A DNA stretch of 64,000 bases from Amycolatopsis umgeniensis (GTDB lineage Bacteria; Actinomycetota; Actinomycetes; Mycobacteriales; Pseudonocardiaceae), in contig NZ_JACHMX010000001.1 in assembly GCF_014205155.1 (NCBI RefSeq), positions 3,348,001 to 3,412,000 of the forward strand, written 5' to 3'. A program made the position numbers and the translations under genes. Each line of letters opens with the position of its first letter. Position 1 is the stretch's first letter. The notes beneath the pieces were generated by a model. That model made no database searches. It was not told where the DNA came from and saw nothing but the letters and a program-made list of their open reading frames with translations. Shown here in pieces: positions 31,489 to 41,440 of the stretch.

Positions 31489-32687
31489 TCCGGGGCTCCC
31501 AACATCACGATGGCGTTGTTGCCACCGAAGGCGAAACCGTCGTTCTGGACCACCCGGACGTTCGCCGGGCGCGCCGCGTTCGGGACCGGGTCGACGCCCA
31601 GTTCCGGATCGGCGGTGGTCCAGTTGACCGTGGGCGGCAGGAAACCGCGGTCGATCGCGATGGTCGAGGCGATCGCCCCGAATCCGCAGGCCGCGCCCAT
31701 GGTGTGGCCGAGCATCGACTTGATCGAGCTGATCGGCGGCGGGCGCTCGCCGAAGACCTCGATCACGGCCTTGCTCTCGACCAGGTCGTTCACCGGCGTG
31801 CCGGTGCCGTGCGCGCAGATGTAGTCCACATCGGACGGTGAGATGCCGGAGTTGCGGTGGGCGATGCGCATGCATTCCGCGACCGTCGGCGCGTCCGGGG
31901 AGACCGGGTGGATGGCGTCGCAGTTGACGCCGTACCCGAGCAGCTCCGCGTAGATCGTCGCCCCCCTTTTCCGGGCGTGCTCCATGGTTTCCAGGGCCAG
32001 CACGGCTCCACCCTCGCCGGTGAGGATGCCCGCGCGGTCCTTGTCGAACGGGGTGCAGGCGTCCTTCGCCAGCGCGCCGAGCCGGAAGAACCCGGCGTGT
32101 GCCCAGCGGCACACCGAATCGGCGCCGCCGGCGAAGACGACGTCGGCCTCGCCGCCCGCGAGCAGGTCGTAGGCGTAGCCGATCGCGTAGTTGCTCGCCG
32201 AACAGGCCGTCGCGATGGTCAGCGACTCGCCGGACAACCCGAGTTCCTCGCTGACCGCGTTCGCCAGCCGGTTGGCGGGCAGCTGGGTCAGCAGCGCCGG
32301 GTCCTGCCCGGCGAAACCGTCGGCGATGATCTGCGCGGTGAGCGCCTCCGCGACCGCGGACTCACCGCTGGTGGTCCCCATGATCGCGTGGGCGCGCCCC
32401 GGCGCCACCGAGGTCAGGTCGAGCCGGGCGTCGGCGACCGCCAGCTGCGCGGCACTGGCCGCGAACTGGCTGGACCGCCCCCACCGCGCCGGATCCACCC
32501 GGCGGAGATGGGCGCCCGGATCGAAGGTCTGGACCTCGCCCGCGTTCCGGTGCGGGAACCCGGCCGGGTCGAAGCTGGTGATGGGCGAGATCCCGGATCG
32601 GCCGGTGCGCAGCGCCTCGGCGAACGCGGCTATCCCGATCCCGATGCTCGACACCGGGCCGACCCCGGTCACGACAACGCGGGCCAC
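31485..32687 (-). CDS. FabF-type ketosynthase (KS-alpha)
   Basis: A 400-residue condensing enzyme with full catalytic set: Cys about 162 in TIATACSASNYAIGYA, His about 293 in DYICAHGTGTPVND, Lys about 323 and His about 328 in SSIKSMLGHTMGAACG, and NDGFAFGGNNAIVML. It lies directly after the ACP gene (3 bases between) and directly before the CLF-like gene (ATGA overlap), forming ACP-KS-CLF order. It should extend an acyl-ACP with malonyl-ACP. GTG 32687 is the start. No acyltransferase or malonyl loader is in the operon, so the fatty-acid FabD would be shared. Confidence 0.92.
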   Translation of the reverse strand: MARVVVTGVGPVSSIGIGIAAFAEALRTGRSGISPITSFDPAGFPHRNAGEVQTFDPGAHLRRVDPARWGRSSQFAASAAQLAVADARLDLTSVAPGRAHAIMGTTSGESAVAEALTAQIIADGFAGQDPALLTQLPANRLANAVSEELGLSGESLTIATACSASNYAIGYAYDLLAGGEADVVFAGGADSVCRWAHAGFFRLGALAKDACTPFDKDRAGILTGEGGAVLALETMEHARKRGATIYAELLGYGVNCDAIHPVSPDAPTVAECMRIAHRNSGISPSDVDYICAHGTGTPVNDLVESKAVIEVFGERPPPISSIKSMLGHTMGAACGFGAIASTIAIDRGFLPPTVNWTTADPELGVDPVPNAARPANVRVVQNDGFAFGGNNAIVMLGAPE

Positions 32688-32690
32688 GGT

Positions 32691-32945
32691 TCATCCCTTC
32701 TTGACGGAGTGCCGGATCAGGGCGTCGTTGACCGCCTTGAGCGTGCGCAGCTCGGGCAGTTCCGCCTGCGGGATCTCGACCTTGTACTGCTTGTCGATAC
32801 GGGCGAGGATCTCGATGGCACGGAGGGAATCGGCCTCGTAGTCGTCGATGAAGTCCCCGTTGTCCTCCAGCTCCTCGGGCTCGAGTTCGAGCACCTCGGC
32901 GACCAGCTCGCGAAGTTCCTCGAGCTGGGTGTCGGTCTGCGTCAT
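32691..32945 (-). CDS. Acyl carrier protein
   Basis: An 84-residue acidic four-helix carrier protein. The phosphopantetheine attachment Ser is about residue 40 in the motif DYEADSLRAIEIL, which keeps the DSL triplet. Helix I (LEELRELVAEVLELEPEEL) and helix III (LPELRTLKAVNDALIRH) are typical. It is the only carrier protein in the operon, sitting between the dehydratase-like genes and the ketosynthases, so both KS pairs presumably use it. ATG 32945 lies 29 bases after the previous stop and has GGAGG about ten bases upstream. Confidence 0.93.
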   Translation of the reverse strand: MTQTDTQLEELRELVAEVLELEPEELEDNGDFIDDYEADSLRAIEILARIDKQYKVEIPQAELPELRTLKAVNDALIRHSVKKG

Positions 32946-32974
32946 GACGATCCTCCGATTTCGTTGTCCGGTTC

Positions 32975-33439
32975 TCACGCCGCGGGCCGCACGGGGCGTC
33001 GCGTCGCGGTCAGGGTGGTGACGGTGGCGATCAGGCGATCACCGACCCAGGTCCGCCCGGTGGCGAAGGCCGTGTCGGCCAGTACCGACTCCAGGCGGAC
33101 CTCGTGGCGCAGCACGTCACCAGGACGGGCGGCGCCCGTGAAGCGGTAGTCACGGGCACCGATGAACATCAACGTCGAGTCGTCGTCCTCGACCGGCTCA
33201 CGGCCGTCGAGCCAGAGGAGCGCGGCACTCTGCCCGAACGACTCGATCATCAGCGACTTCGGGTAGTCGTACCGGTCCGCCGGGGCGCCGTCGGGAATCC
33301 CCTCGAAGCACGGCTCCGTACCGGTGACCGCCTTGATCGTGACGATCGACTCGCCGGGGACCAGCTCCAGCACGCGGTCCACCAGCAGCAGCGGATACCG
33401 CTGCGGGAGCAGGACCCGGATGTCGTGGTGCTCGGTCAT
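32975..33439 (-). CDS. FabZ-like hot-dog protein with catalytic His replaced by Gln
   Basis: A 154-residue hot-dog protein. The N-terminus LLPQRYPLLLVDRVLEL aligns with the FabZ active-site box, which in the family reads PHRYPFLLVDR: the catalytic His is Gln here (residue 13). The second catalytic region PKSLMIESFGQSAALL keeps the acidic Glu. So on its own it is unlikely to dehydrate normally. It is coupled by ATGA to a second hot-dog gene at 33436 that keeps a His, suggesting a heterodimer with one functional site. Paired dehydratase subunits are known in aryl-polyene and type II polyene systems. Confidence 0.83.
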   Translation of the reverse strand: MTEHHDIRVLLPQRYPLLLVDRVLELVPGESIVTIKAVTGTEPCFEGIPDGAPADRYDYPKSLMIESFGQSAALLWLDGREPVEDDDSTLMFIGARDYRFTGAARPGDVLRHEVRLESVLADTAFATGRTWVGDRLIATVTTLTATRRPVRPAA

Positions 33440-33822
33440 CCCGCCGCCTCCTCGAAGGAGGCGCGGATCTTGGCCGTCGTCGTCTCGCCGAGGGTGGCCT
33501 TGCCGGTCACGTCCCAGCCGTCCGGGGTGCGCTTCGCGGTGGCCGTCAGCACCATCCGGTCGCCGTCGAGCAGCGGCGCGAGGAAGCGGACCGACCGGAC
33601 GGTGCTCAACCGGGCGCCCACGGCCTCCCGCATCGCCTGTTCCAGCGTCTCGATGACGAAGACGCCGGGGTACACGGCCTGGCCGGGGAAATGCCCGCGC
33701 AGATTGGGTTCCTTGCCGTCCACGGTGATCTGGGCGACGAGCTCGAGGTCGTCCCCCGAGGCCCGGACGTCCAGCGTGTCGACCGCCCGCAGCGGCGCGG
33801 CGAAGGCGGGGATACCGGTCAC
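33436..33822 (-). CDS. FabA/FabZ-like dehydratase subunit with intact His
   Basis: A 128-residue single hot-dog protein. The segment LRGHFPGQAVYPGVFVIETL (about 41-60) carries the catalytic His and the Glu of 3-hydroxyacyl-ACP dehydratases, and a later strand STVRSVRFLAPLLDGDRM is typical of FabZ. It lacks the long N-terminal extension of FabA. GTG 33822 overlaps the ketoreductase stop and its own stop overlaps the ATG of the Gln-bearing paralogue, so the order is KR-DH-DH-ACP-KS-CLF. Probably it is the active half of a dehydratase heterodimer. Confidence 0.85.
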   Translation of the reverse strand: MTGIPAFAAPLRAVDTLDVRASGDDLELVAQITVDGKEPNLRGHFPGQAVYPGVFVIETLEQAMREAVGARLSTVRSVRFLAPLLDGDRMVLTATAKRTPDGWDVTGKATLGETTTAKIRASFEEAAG

Positions 33823-34559
33823 AGCGTGATCCCCCCGTCGACCTGCAGCACCTGTCCGGTGATGTAGGAGGCGCGGTCGGAGACCAGGAACGCGACCAGT
33901 TCGGCGACGTCCTCGCCGGTGCCGAAGCGTTTGGCCGGGATCTGCGTCAGTGCCTTGGCGCGCTGCTTGTCGCCGAGGGAACCGGTCATGTCGGTCTCGA
34001 TGAACCCGGGCGCGACGACGTTGACCCGGACGCCGTGCCCGGCGACCTCCTTGGCCAGCGACTTGCTGAAGCCGATGATGCCCGCCTTGCTGGCGGAATA
34101 GGCGGTCTGGCCCGCGTGGCCGTAGACGCCGGCGACCGAGGACATGTTGACCACGACGCCGCCGCGGTTCTTCATGAACCGGAAGGCCATGGCGCGGCAG
34201 AAGTTCCAGGTGCCGGTGAGGTTCGTGGCGAGTACCGCGTGCCAGTCCTCGGCGCTGGCGAGCACCAGCGGGCTGTCCTTGGTGATGCCGGCGTTGTTGA
34301 TCAGCAGGTCGATCGGGCCTAGCTTCTCCTCGGCGTCCTTGACGAATTGCTCGACGGCCGCCGAATCGGCGACGTCGCATTCCGCGAAATAGCCGGGTAC
34401 GCCGATCGCGGCGACGTCCTCTTCGATTTCCGCCGACGCCGCGCTCGGTTTCGAGAAACAACCCGCGACGGCGTAGCCCTCCTGGGCCAGCCGCAGGGCC
34501 ACGGCCCGGCCGATCCCTCGTGAAGCCCCGGTGACCAGGGCCCGGTGGTGCTCTGCCAC
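33819..34559 (-). CDS. 3-oxoacyl-ACP reductase (FabG-like ketoreductase)
   Basis: A 246-residue classical SDR. The NADPH loop is LVTGASRGIGRAVALRL, the adenine-side Asp in FAECDVADSAAVE, NNAG in DLLINNAGITKDSP, the catalytic Ser/Tyr/Lys in VVNMSSVAG and TAYSASKAGIIGFS, and the C-terminal VSDRASYITGQVLQVDGG. All are as in FabG. GTG 34559 has GAGGAGG seven bases upstream and is preferred over a longer frame reaching 34628. It begins the tightly overlapped part of the operon; the CoA-transferase gene ends 37 bases upstream. Confidence 0.93.
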   Translation of the reverse strand: MAEHHRALVTGASRGIGRAVALRLAQEGYAVAGCFSKPSAASAEIEEDVAAIGVPGYFAECDVADSAAVEQFVKDAEEKLGPIDLLINNAGITKDSPLVLASAEDWHAVLATNLTGTWNFCRAMAFRFMKNRGGVVVNMSSVAGVYGHAGQTAYSASKAGIIGFSKSLAKEVAGHGVRVNVVAPGFIETDMTGSLGDKQRAKALTQIPAKRFGTGEDVAELVAFLVSDRASYITGQVLQVDGGITL

Positions 34560-34596
34560 GCCGCCTCCTCTGTTTCCCGCACAATTTGTTTCTATT

Positions 34597-35808
34597 TTAT
34601 GAAGCGCGACGCAAACTATTCTTCTCATCGTTTGCCGCGAGTTCGGCGAACACTTCGACGGTGTCCGCGCCCGGCGTGGGAGCGCCGTGACGGACCTTCG
34701 TCGGGGTTCGGGAGAACTTCACCGCGGGCCCCACGATCGGTGCGGTGGATCCATTGCTCAGCACCGTTTCCTGCAGCATCGCGCGCGCTTGGACGTGCTC
34801 GTCGGCGACGGCTTCGGTGAGCGTGCGCACCGGCGCGGCGACGAGCCCGTTGTCGTTCAGCTCCTCGAGGGCGTCGGCCAACGGACGTCCCGCGCACCAG
34901 CCCGAAATCATCGCGTTGATCGGTTCTCGATTGGCCAGTCTTTCGACGTTCGTGCGGAATCCCTCCGCCCGGCCGAGTTCCGGTCTGCCGATGATTTCGG
35001 TGAGCGTGCGCCAGTGCCGGTTGATCGCGACAGCGAGATACAAATGGCCGTCGGCGCATTCGTAGACATTCGCCGGGACGACGAAATCGGTCTCGTTGCC
35101 CAACCTCGGTGGCGGGGCGCCGGTCGCGGCGAGGGTCGGCAGTCCGCTGCTGCTGGCGAGCAGGCAGTCCACCATGGCCACGTCGACGTGTTGCCCTTCC
35201 CCCGTCCGGTTCCGGTGTGCCAGTGCCGCGAGCGCGCCGATCGCCGCGTGCAGGCCCGCCAGCTCGTCGGCGAGGAACGTCGGAGCCCGGACGGGCGGCC
35301 CCTCCGGGAGGCCGTTGAGCGACATCCAGCCCGCCGCGGCCTGGATCGCGGGATCGTAGGCGGGCAGATGCGATTTCGGCCCGTACTGCCCGAAGCCGGA
35401 CACCGAAACGAAAACGACGTCCTCGCGCGCCGCCCGGCAGGCCTCGTACCCGGCGCCCCAGCCGTCGAGGGTGCCGGGTTTGTAGTTCTCGACCACGATG
35501 TCCGCGTGGGCGACCAGTTCCAGGAACCGCGCGCGATCGAGGTCGGCGCGCAGGTCGAGCCCGGCACTGCGTTTGTTGCGGTGCACGGTTTCCCGGAACC
35601 ACGAAAGCCCGGTGCCGGGGATGTTCGGCGGCACTTCGCCGTCGTGGCCGTCGGCGAGCTCGATCCGGACCACGTCGGCCCCCAGATCCGCCATGACGCA
35701 GGTGGCGAGCGGACCGGACCAGACCTTGGTCACGTCCAGGACGCGCACACCCTCCAGCGGGCCGGCCGAACCGGCCCGCGCACGGCGGAAGAACTCCTCT
35801 TCGCGCAT
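34597..35808 (-). CDS. Class III CoA-transferase (CaiB/BaiF family)
   Basis: A 403-residue CoA-transferase of normal length. The N-terminus GPLEGVRVLDVTKVWSGPLA is the family hallmark; VVENYKPGTLDGWG and the catalytic-Asp segment HLPAYDPAIQAAAGWMSLNG follow; the C-terminus ends in a VGPAVKFSRTPTKV block. It transfers CoA from a donor such as succinyl-CoA to a carboxylate. ATG 35808 is two bases from the thiolase stop, so they are coupled. In this operon it could reactivate a free acid or exchange thioester partners during chain remodelling. A second, longer paralogue is at 17163. Confidence 0.9.
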   Translation of the reverse strand: MREEEFFRRARAGSAGPLEGVRVLDVTKVWSGPLATCVMADLGADVVRIELADGHDGEVPPNIPGTGLSWFRETVHRNKRSAGLDLRADLDRARFLELVAHADIVVENYKPGTLDGWGAGYEACRAAREDVVFVSVSGFGQYGPKSHLPAYDPAIQAAAGWMSLNGLPEGPPVRAPTFLADELAGLHAAIGALAALAHRNRTGEGQHVDVAMVDCLLASSSGLPTLAATGAPPPRLGNETDFVVPANVYECADGHLYLAVAINRHWRTLTEIIGRPELGRAEGFRTNVERLANREPINAMISGWCAGRPLADALEELNDNGLVAAPVRTLTEAVADEHVQARAMLQETVLSNGSTAPIVGPAVKFSRTPTKVRHGAPTPGADTVEVFAELAANDEKNSLRRAS

Positions 35809-35810
35809 GG

Positions 35811-38276
<2,466 letters not shown>

Positions 38277-38287
38277 GGGGACTATCG

Positions 38288-39304
38288 ATGGACTTCGCGC
38301 TGACCGAGGACCAAGCCGGGCTCAAGGCCGCTGCCCGCACCTACCTCGAGGACACCTACGGCCTCGAGCGGATAGCGGCGCTGGCCGACGACGGCGCGCA
38401 GGACCTCGCCGCCTGGCCCGAGCTGGTCCGGCAGGGCTGGCTCGACCCGGACCTCGGCCTGGCGGAGTTCGTCCTGCTGGCCGAGGAAGGCGGCCGTGCG
38501 CTGCACCCGGTGCCGTGGTTCGCCACGGCGGCGTCGGCACTGCCGGTGTACCTGGCCGCGGGCGTCGACCTGCCCGGACCGGCGACGCTCGCCGACGGCT
38601 CCACCACCTGCCGCGCGACACGGCGCGACGGCGGCTGGCGGCTGGACGGCGCGGTACAAGCGGTCTTGCACGCCGACGTCGCCACGGAGCTCGTGGTCGC
38701 GGCCCGGACGCCGGCCGGGGTGGCGCTGTTCGGCGTCGGCCCGGATGCCGTTTCCGTTTCCCCGCGTACCGGCGTCGACCCGCTTCGGGCGACGTCGGAT
38801 GTCGCACTGGCCGGGGCCGAAGGCCGGCTGCTCGCCGGGCCGCCGTCCGCCGCGCCGCTGCTCGTCGCGATCCGCGGCCGGGCCACGACCTTGCTCGCGG
38901 GCGAGGCCATCGGCGTCGCGGACCGGGCGCTGGAGATCGCCGTCGAGCACGCGAAGACACGGACCCAGTTCGACCGTCCCATCGGTTCGTTCCAGGCGGT
39001 GAGCCAGCAGCTCGCCGACGGTTACGCCGAGGTCGAGCTCGCGCGTTCGCTGGCCTACCGCGCCGCGGTCGTGCCGCAGGACGGCGGGCCCGCCGCGGTG
39101 GAAGCGGTCTCGTGCGCCGCCCACGCCGCGAGCCGCGCGGCGATCTCCGTCTGCGAGACGGCGATCCAGGTCTGCGGCGGGATGGGCGTCACCTGGGAAT
39201 TCCCGCTGCACCGCTGGTTCCGGCGCGCGTTGTGGCTGGAGGCGGAACTCGCCAAGGGACCGTTGGAAGCGATCGCGCACTCACTGTTCGGAGAGCACTC
39301 ATGA
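38288..39304 (+). CDS. Acyl-CoA dehydrogenase-like partner subunit
   Basis: A 338-residue ACAD-family protein starting at ATG 38288 with GGGGG seven to eight bases upstream. The N-terminus MDFALTEDQAGLKAAARTYL is typical, the middle beta domain is shortened, and the C-terminal helix bundle shows TRTQFDRPIGSFQAVSQQLA and AIQVCGGMGVTWEFPLHRW. The catalytic Glu is not obvious. Together with the larger ACAD it probably forms an alpha2beta2 enzyme in which only one subunit supplies the base. It overlaps the luciferase-like gene by ATGA. Confidence 0.87.
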   Translation: MDFALTEDQAGLKAAARTYLEDTYGLERIAALADDGAQDLAAWPELVRQGWLDPDLGLAEFVLLAEEGGRALHPVPWFATAASALPVYLAAGVDLPGPATLADGSTTCRATRRDGGWRLDGAVQAVLHADVATELVVAARTPAGVALFGVGPDAVSVSPRTGVDPLRATSDVALAGAEGRLLAGPPSAAPLLVAIRGRATTLLAGEAIGVADRALEIAVEHAKTRTQFDRPIGSFQAVSQQLADGYAEVELARSLAYRAAVVPQDGGPAAVEAVSCAAHAASRAAISVCETAIQVCGGMGVTWEFPLHRWFRRALWLEAELAKGPLEAIAHSLFGEHS

Positions 39305-40395
39305 GCCTGCAACTGCACTGGTTCCTGCCGTCGCACGGCGACGGGCGGGAGGTCGCCAAAACCGCCGACGGGGTCGCGGCGCCCGGCGCCCGGCGCGAGC
39401 CGGACCTCGAGTACCTGACCCAGGTCGCGCTCGCCGCGGACCGCTTCGGGTTCACCGGGATGCTCACGCCGTTCGGGTTGTTCTGCGAAGACCCGTGGGT
39501 CGTGGCCTCGGCGCTGGCGGGCGCGACGCGGTCGGTCAAGTTCATGATCGCGATGCGGCCGGGATTCATCTCGCCGCTGCTGGCCGCGCAGACCGCGGCG
39601 ACGTTCCAGCGTGTCTCCGATTCGAGACTGCTGCTGAACATCGTGACCGGCGGAGACCCCGACGAGCAGCGCCGCTACGGCGACTGGCTCGACCACGATC
39701 AGCGGTACGCGCGCACCGGCGAATTCATGGACGTCTTCCGCCAGGCATGGCCGGGTTCGCGGTTCGACTTCACCGGCACGCACTACACCTTGAAGGCCGG
39801 GCTGATCGCGCGGCCGCATTCGGTGCGCCCGACCCTGTTCCTCGGCGGTTCTTCGTCGGCGGCGCTCGAAGTCGCGGCCGCACAGGCGGATGTGCTGCTG
39901 ATGTGGGGCGAAACGCCCGCCGCGATGGCCTCGCATCTCGAGCGGTCGCGGGCGCGGGCGGAGGCACTGGGACGTTCGTTGCGCTTCGGCACGCGATTCC
40001 ACGTGATCAGCCGCGACACCTCGGCCGAGGCGTGGAAGGTGGCCGACCAACTGCTCGCCGGCATGGATCCGGCCCGGATCCGGCAGGCGCAGGAACGGTT
40101 CGCCGCCACCGAATCCGAGGGCCAGCGGCGGATGGCGGCGCTGCACTCCGGCAGCACCGACTCCCTGGAGATCCACCCGAACGTCTGGGCGGGCTATGGC
40201 TTGGTCCGTCCCGGTGTCGGCACGGCGCTGGTGGGCAGCCACGAAGAAGTGGCCGAGCGGATCGAGGAATACCATTCCCTCGGTCTCGACCATCTGATCC
40301 TTTCCGCCCAGCCGCATCTCGAAGAGGCCTACACATTCGGCGAAGGCGTGATGCCGTTGCTGCGCAAACGTGGCCTTCTCGCCGAAACGCTCTGA
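39301..40395 (+). CDS. LLM flavin monooxygenase (SsuD/alkanesulfonate monooxygenase-like)
   Basis: A 364-residue luciferase-fold enzyme extremely similar in layout to SsuD: LQLHWFLPSHGDGREV at the start, LLLNIVTGGDPDEQRRYGDW, LDHDQRYARTGEFMDVFRQA, a PTLFLGGSSSAALEVAA phosphate-binding segment and RFHVISRDTSAEAWKVADQL. SsuD oxidises alkanesulfonates with reduced FMN, but no sulfonate transporter or flavin reductase is nearby. As third gene of a biosynthetic operon after an ACAD pair it may instead do a Baeyer-Villiger or alpha-oxidation type step. ATG 39301 is fixed by the ATGA overlap. Confidence 0.88.
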   Translation: MSLQLHWFLPSHGDGREVAKTADGVAAPGARREPDLEYLTQVALAADRFGFTGMLTPFGLFCEDPWVVASALAGATRSVKFMIAMRPGFISPLLAAQTAATFQRVSDSRLLLNIVTGGDPDEQRRYGDWLDHDQRYARTGEFMDVFRQAWPGSRFDFTGTHYTLKAGLIARPHSVRPTLFLGGSSSAALEVAAAQADVLLMWGETPAAMASHLERSRARAEALGRSLRFGTRFHVISRDTSAEAWKVADQLLAGMDPARIRQAQERFAATESEGQRRMAALHSGSTDSLEIHPNVWAGYGLVRPGVGTALVGSHEEVAERIEEYHSLGLDHLILSAQPHLEEAYTFGEGVMPLLRKRGLLAETL

Positions 40396-40466
40396 AGCAG
40401 GCGGTTCGGGTTGGTCGTGAGTGGCGACGCGGACCAGAAACTGCGGTTCGCGGCGATGCCGGAGGC

Positions 40467-40562
40467 GTGACTCACGTGATTGAAGGCGGAACTCATGTGT
40501 GCGGTGTCTGATCACACGAGTCACGCCTTCCATCACACGAGATCCGGGGCGGATCACGTGTG
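40467..40562. repeat. Cluster of GATCAC-type repeats (right copy)
   Basis: Degenerate copies of the 20.5-kb repeat: GTGACTCACGTGATTG (40467), GGAACTCATGTGTG (40488), ATCACACGAGTCACGCCT (40511-40528, 17 of 18 bases identical to 20636-20653), ATCACACGAGATCCG (40532) and GGATCACGTGTG (40551). Both clusters sit just outside the ends of the 20.8-40.4 kb gene block, in the same orientation relative to the hairpin that follows. Confidence 0.65.
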
Positions 40563-40590
40563 TTTCGGTGCCACCTTTGCCCCTCAATAG

Positions 40591-40647
40591 GTGTCGCGAA
40601 AGCCACTTTCGGGACGTCTGATGTCCCGAAAGTGGCTTTCGCGACAC
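40591..40647. terminator. Long hairpin, copy 3 of the GTCGCGAAAGCC family
   Basis: A perfect 25-bp stem (arm starts GTGTCGCGAAAGCCACTTTC) with loop GTCTGAT. It lies 195 bases after the monooxygenase stop and 130 before the convergent secreted-protein stop. It differs from copy 1 at one arm base only. Probably a bidirectional terminator. Confidence 0.85.
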
Positions 40648-40711
40648 GGGCCATCCGAGTCGGGTGCCCTCACGTGCATTGCGGCCTTCGTGCCCTTATC
40701 CTGTTACTCGA

Positions 40712-40754
40712 CGGTGGAGGAATTGGGACACGCGACGTCCCAATTCCTCCATCG
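40712..40754. terminator. Hairpin after the neocarzinostatin-family gene
   Basis: Arms CGGTGGAGGAATTGGGAC and GTCCCAATTCCTCCATCG pair over 18 bp with one mismatch and a loop of 7 bases. It lies 23 bases downstream of the minus-strand stop at 40777. A related hairpin with arm GACGGTGGAGGATTTGGG is at 58455. Confidence 0.7.
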
Positions 40755-40776
40755 CCGTTCGTTCTGACCGCGAGTG

Positions 40777-41196
40777 TCAGCTGAAGCTGATGATCACACC
40801 GCCGCCGTTGCCCGCGGCGTCACCGAGGCCGACGACGCAGGTGATGACCTTGCAGTCCACCGCGCCGTAGCTGCTGCCGTCGGGCAGGACACCGGTGAAG
40901 TTCTTCTGCACGGTGACCGGGCTCGAGATCTTCCCGGACGCGTCAGCCACCAGCGAAAGCTGCGAAGGGCTGCAAGGGAACTGACCCGTCGCGTCCTGGG
41001 CACACTCGCCCACACGATAAGTCGCGCCCGGCGTGAGGCCGGTTCCGGTCACCTGGACCACCGCACCGTCCGAGAGCCCCGAGGCCGGCGTGACCGTGAC
41101 GGCCGCCGCGGCGGAAGCGCCCGGTGCGACGACGGCCAGCAGGCCGAGAGCGGCGATGGCGGAACCGGCGAACTTGGCGACAAGCTTTGCGGACAC
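40777..41196 (-). CDS. Secreted neocarzinostatin-family (enediyne apoprotein-like) protein
   Basis: A 139-residue preprotein. A signal peptide (basic start, then GSAIAALGLLAVVAPGASA) ends near residue 29. The mature domain of about 110 residues begins VTVTPASGLSDGAVVQVTG, the neocarzinostatin/macromomycin/actinoxanthin pattern. Four Cys have the family disulfide spacing: VGECAQDATGQFPC (10 apart) and VDCKVITC (5 apart), followed by GLGDAAGNGGGVIISFS. Classical members bind and protect enediyne chromophores; many homologues in other actinomycetes have no known ligand. GTG 41196 is chosen because GGAGTG lies seven bases upstream; GTG 41205 is possible. No enediyne PKS is in the window, so the ligand, if any, is unknown. 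Confidence 0.92.
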   Translation of the reverse strand: MSAKLVAKFAGSAIAALGLLAVVAPGASAAAAVTVTPASGLSDGAVVQVTGTGLTPGATYRVGECAQDATGQFPCSPSQLSLVADASGKISSPVTVQKNFTGVLPDGSSYGAVDCKVITCVVGLGDAAGNGGGVIISFS

Positions 41197-41440
41197 AGTA
41201 ATCACTCCGATTCATTGCTGGGGATTTTCCGACTTACCAGGCGCGGGTTCCGTTGCCCCCCGGCGTCCTGGAAACAACGTTACGATCACCCGACCTAGAT
41301 CGTCAACTCTTTCTTCGAGCAGTTTTCGAGTAGGCCACAAGAAAAAACGTGCAATAAACTCGCGCGCTTCATGCGTAATTCACGGGTTAAAGGCCGGTCA
41401 GGAGAAGAGGGCCGGAGGGCGCGCACGGGAACCTGATTCG
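41197..41440. promoter_or_regulatory. Divergent AT-richer promoter region
   Basis: 244 bases between the secreted-protein gene and the divergent P450. The stretch 41300-41395 is clearly richer in A/T than the surroundings (for example ACAAGAAAAAACGTGCAATA), as expected for promoters in such a genome. No specific box is identified with confidence. Confidence 0.5.

Larger units (their letters stand above)
40396..40776. other. Intergenic module between convergent genes: GATCAC repeats plus hairpins
   Basis: A 381-base gap between the plus-strand monooxygenase stop and the minus-strand secreted-protein stop. It holds a repeat cluster (40467-40562), the long hairpin 40591-40647 and a second hairpin (40712-40754). 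No gene. The order repeat cluster then hairpin is the same as at 20531-20748. Confidence 0.8.

Noticed and set aside
31857..33149. Long plus-strand frame opposite the ketosynthase genes
   Set aside because: A shadow of the high G/C third positions of the minus-strand KS and ACP genes; the KS frame has all catalytic motifs.
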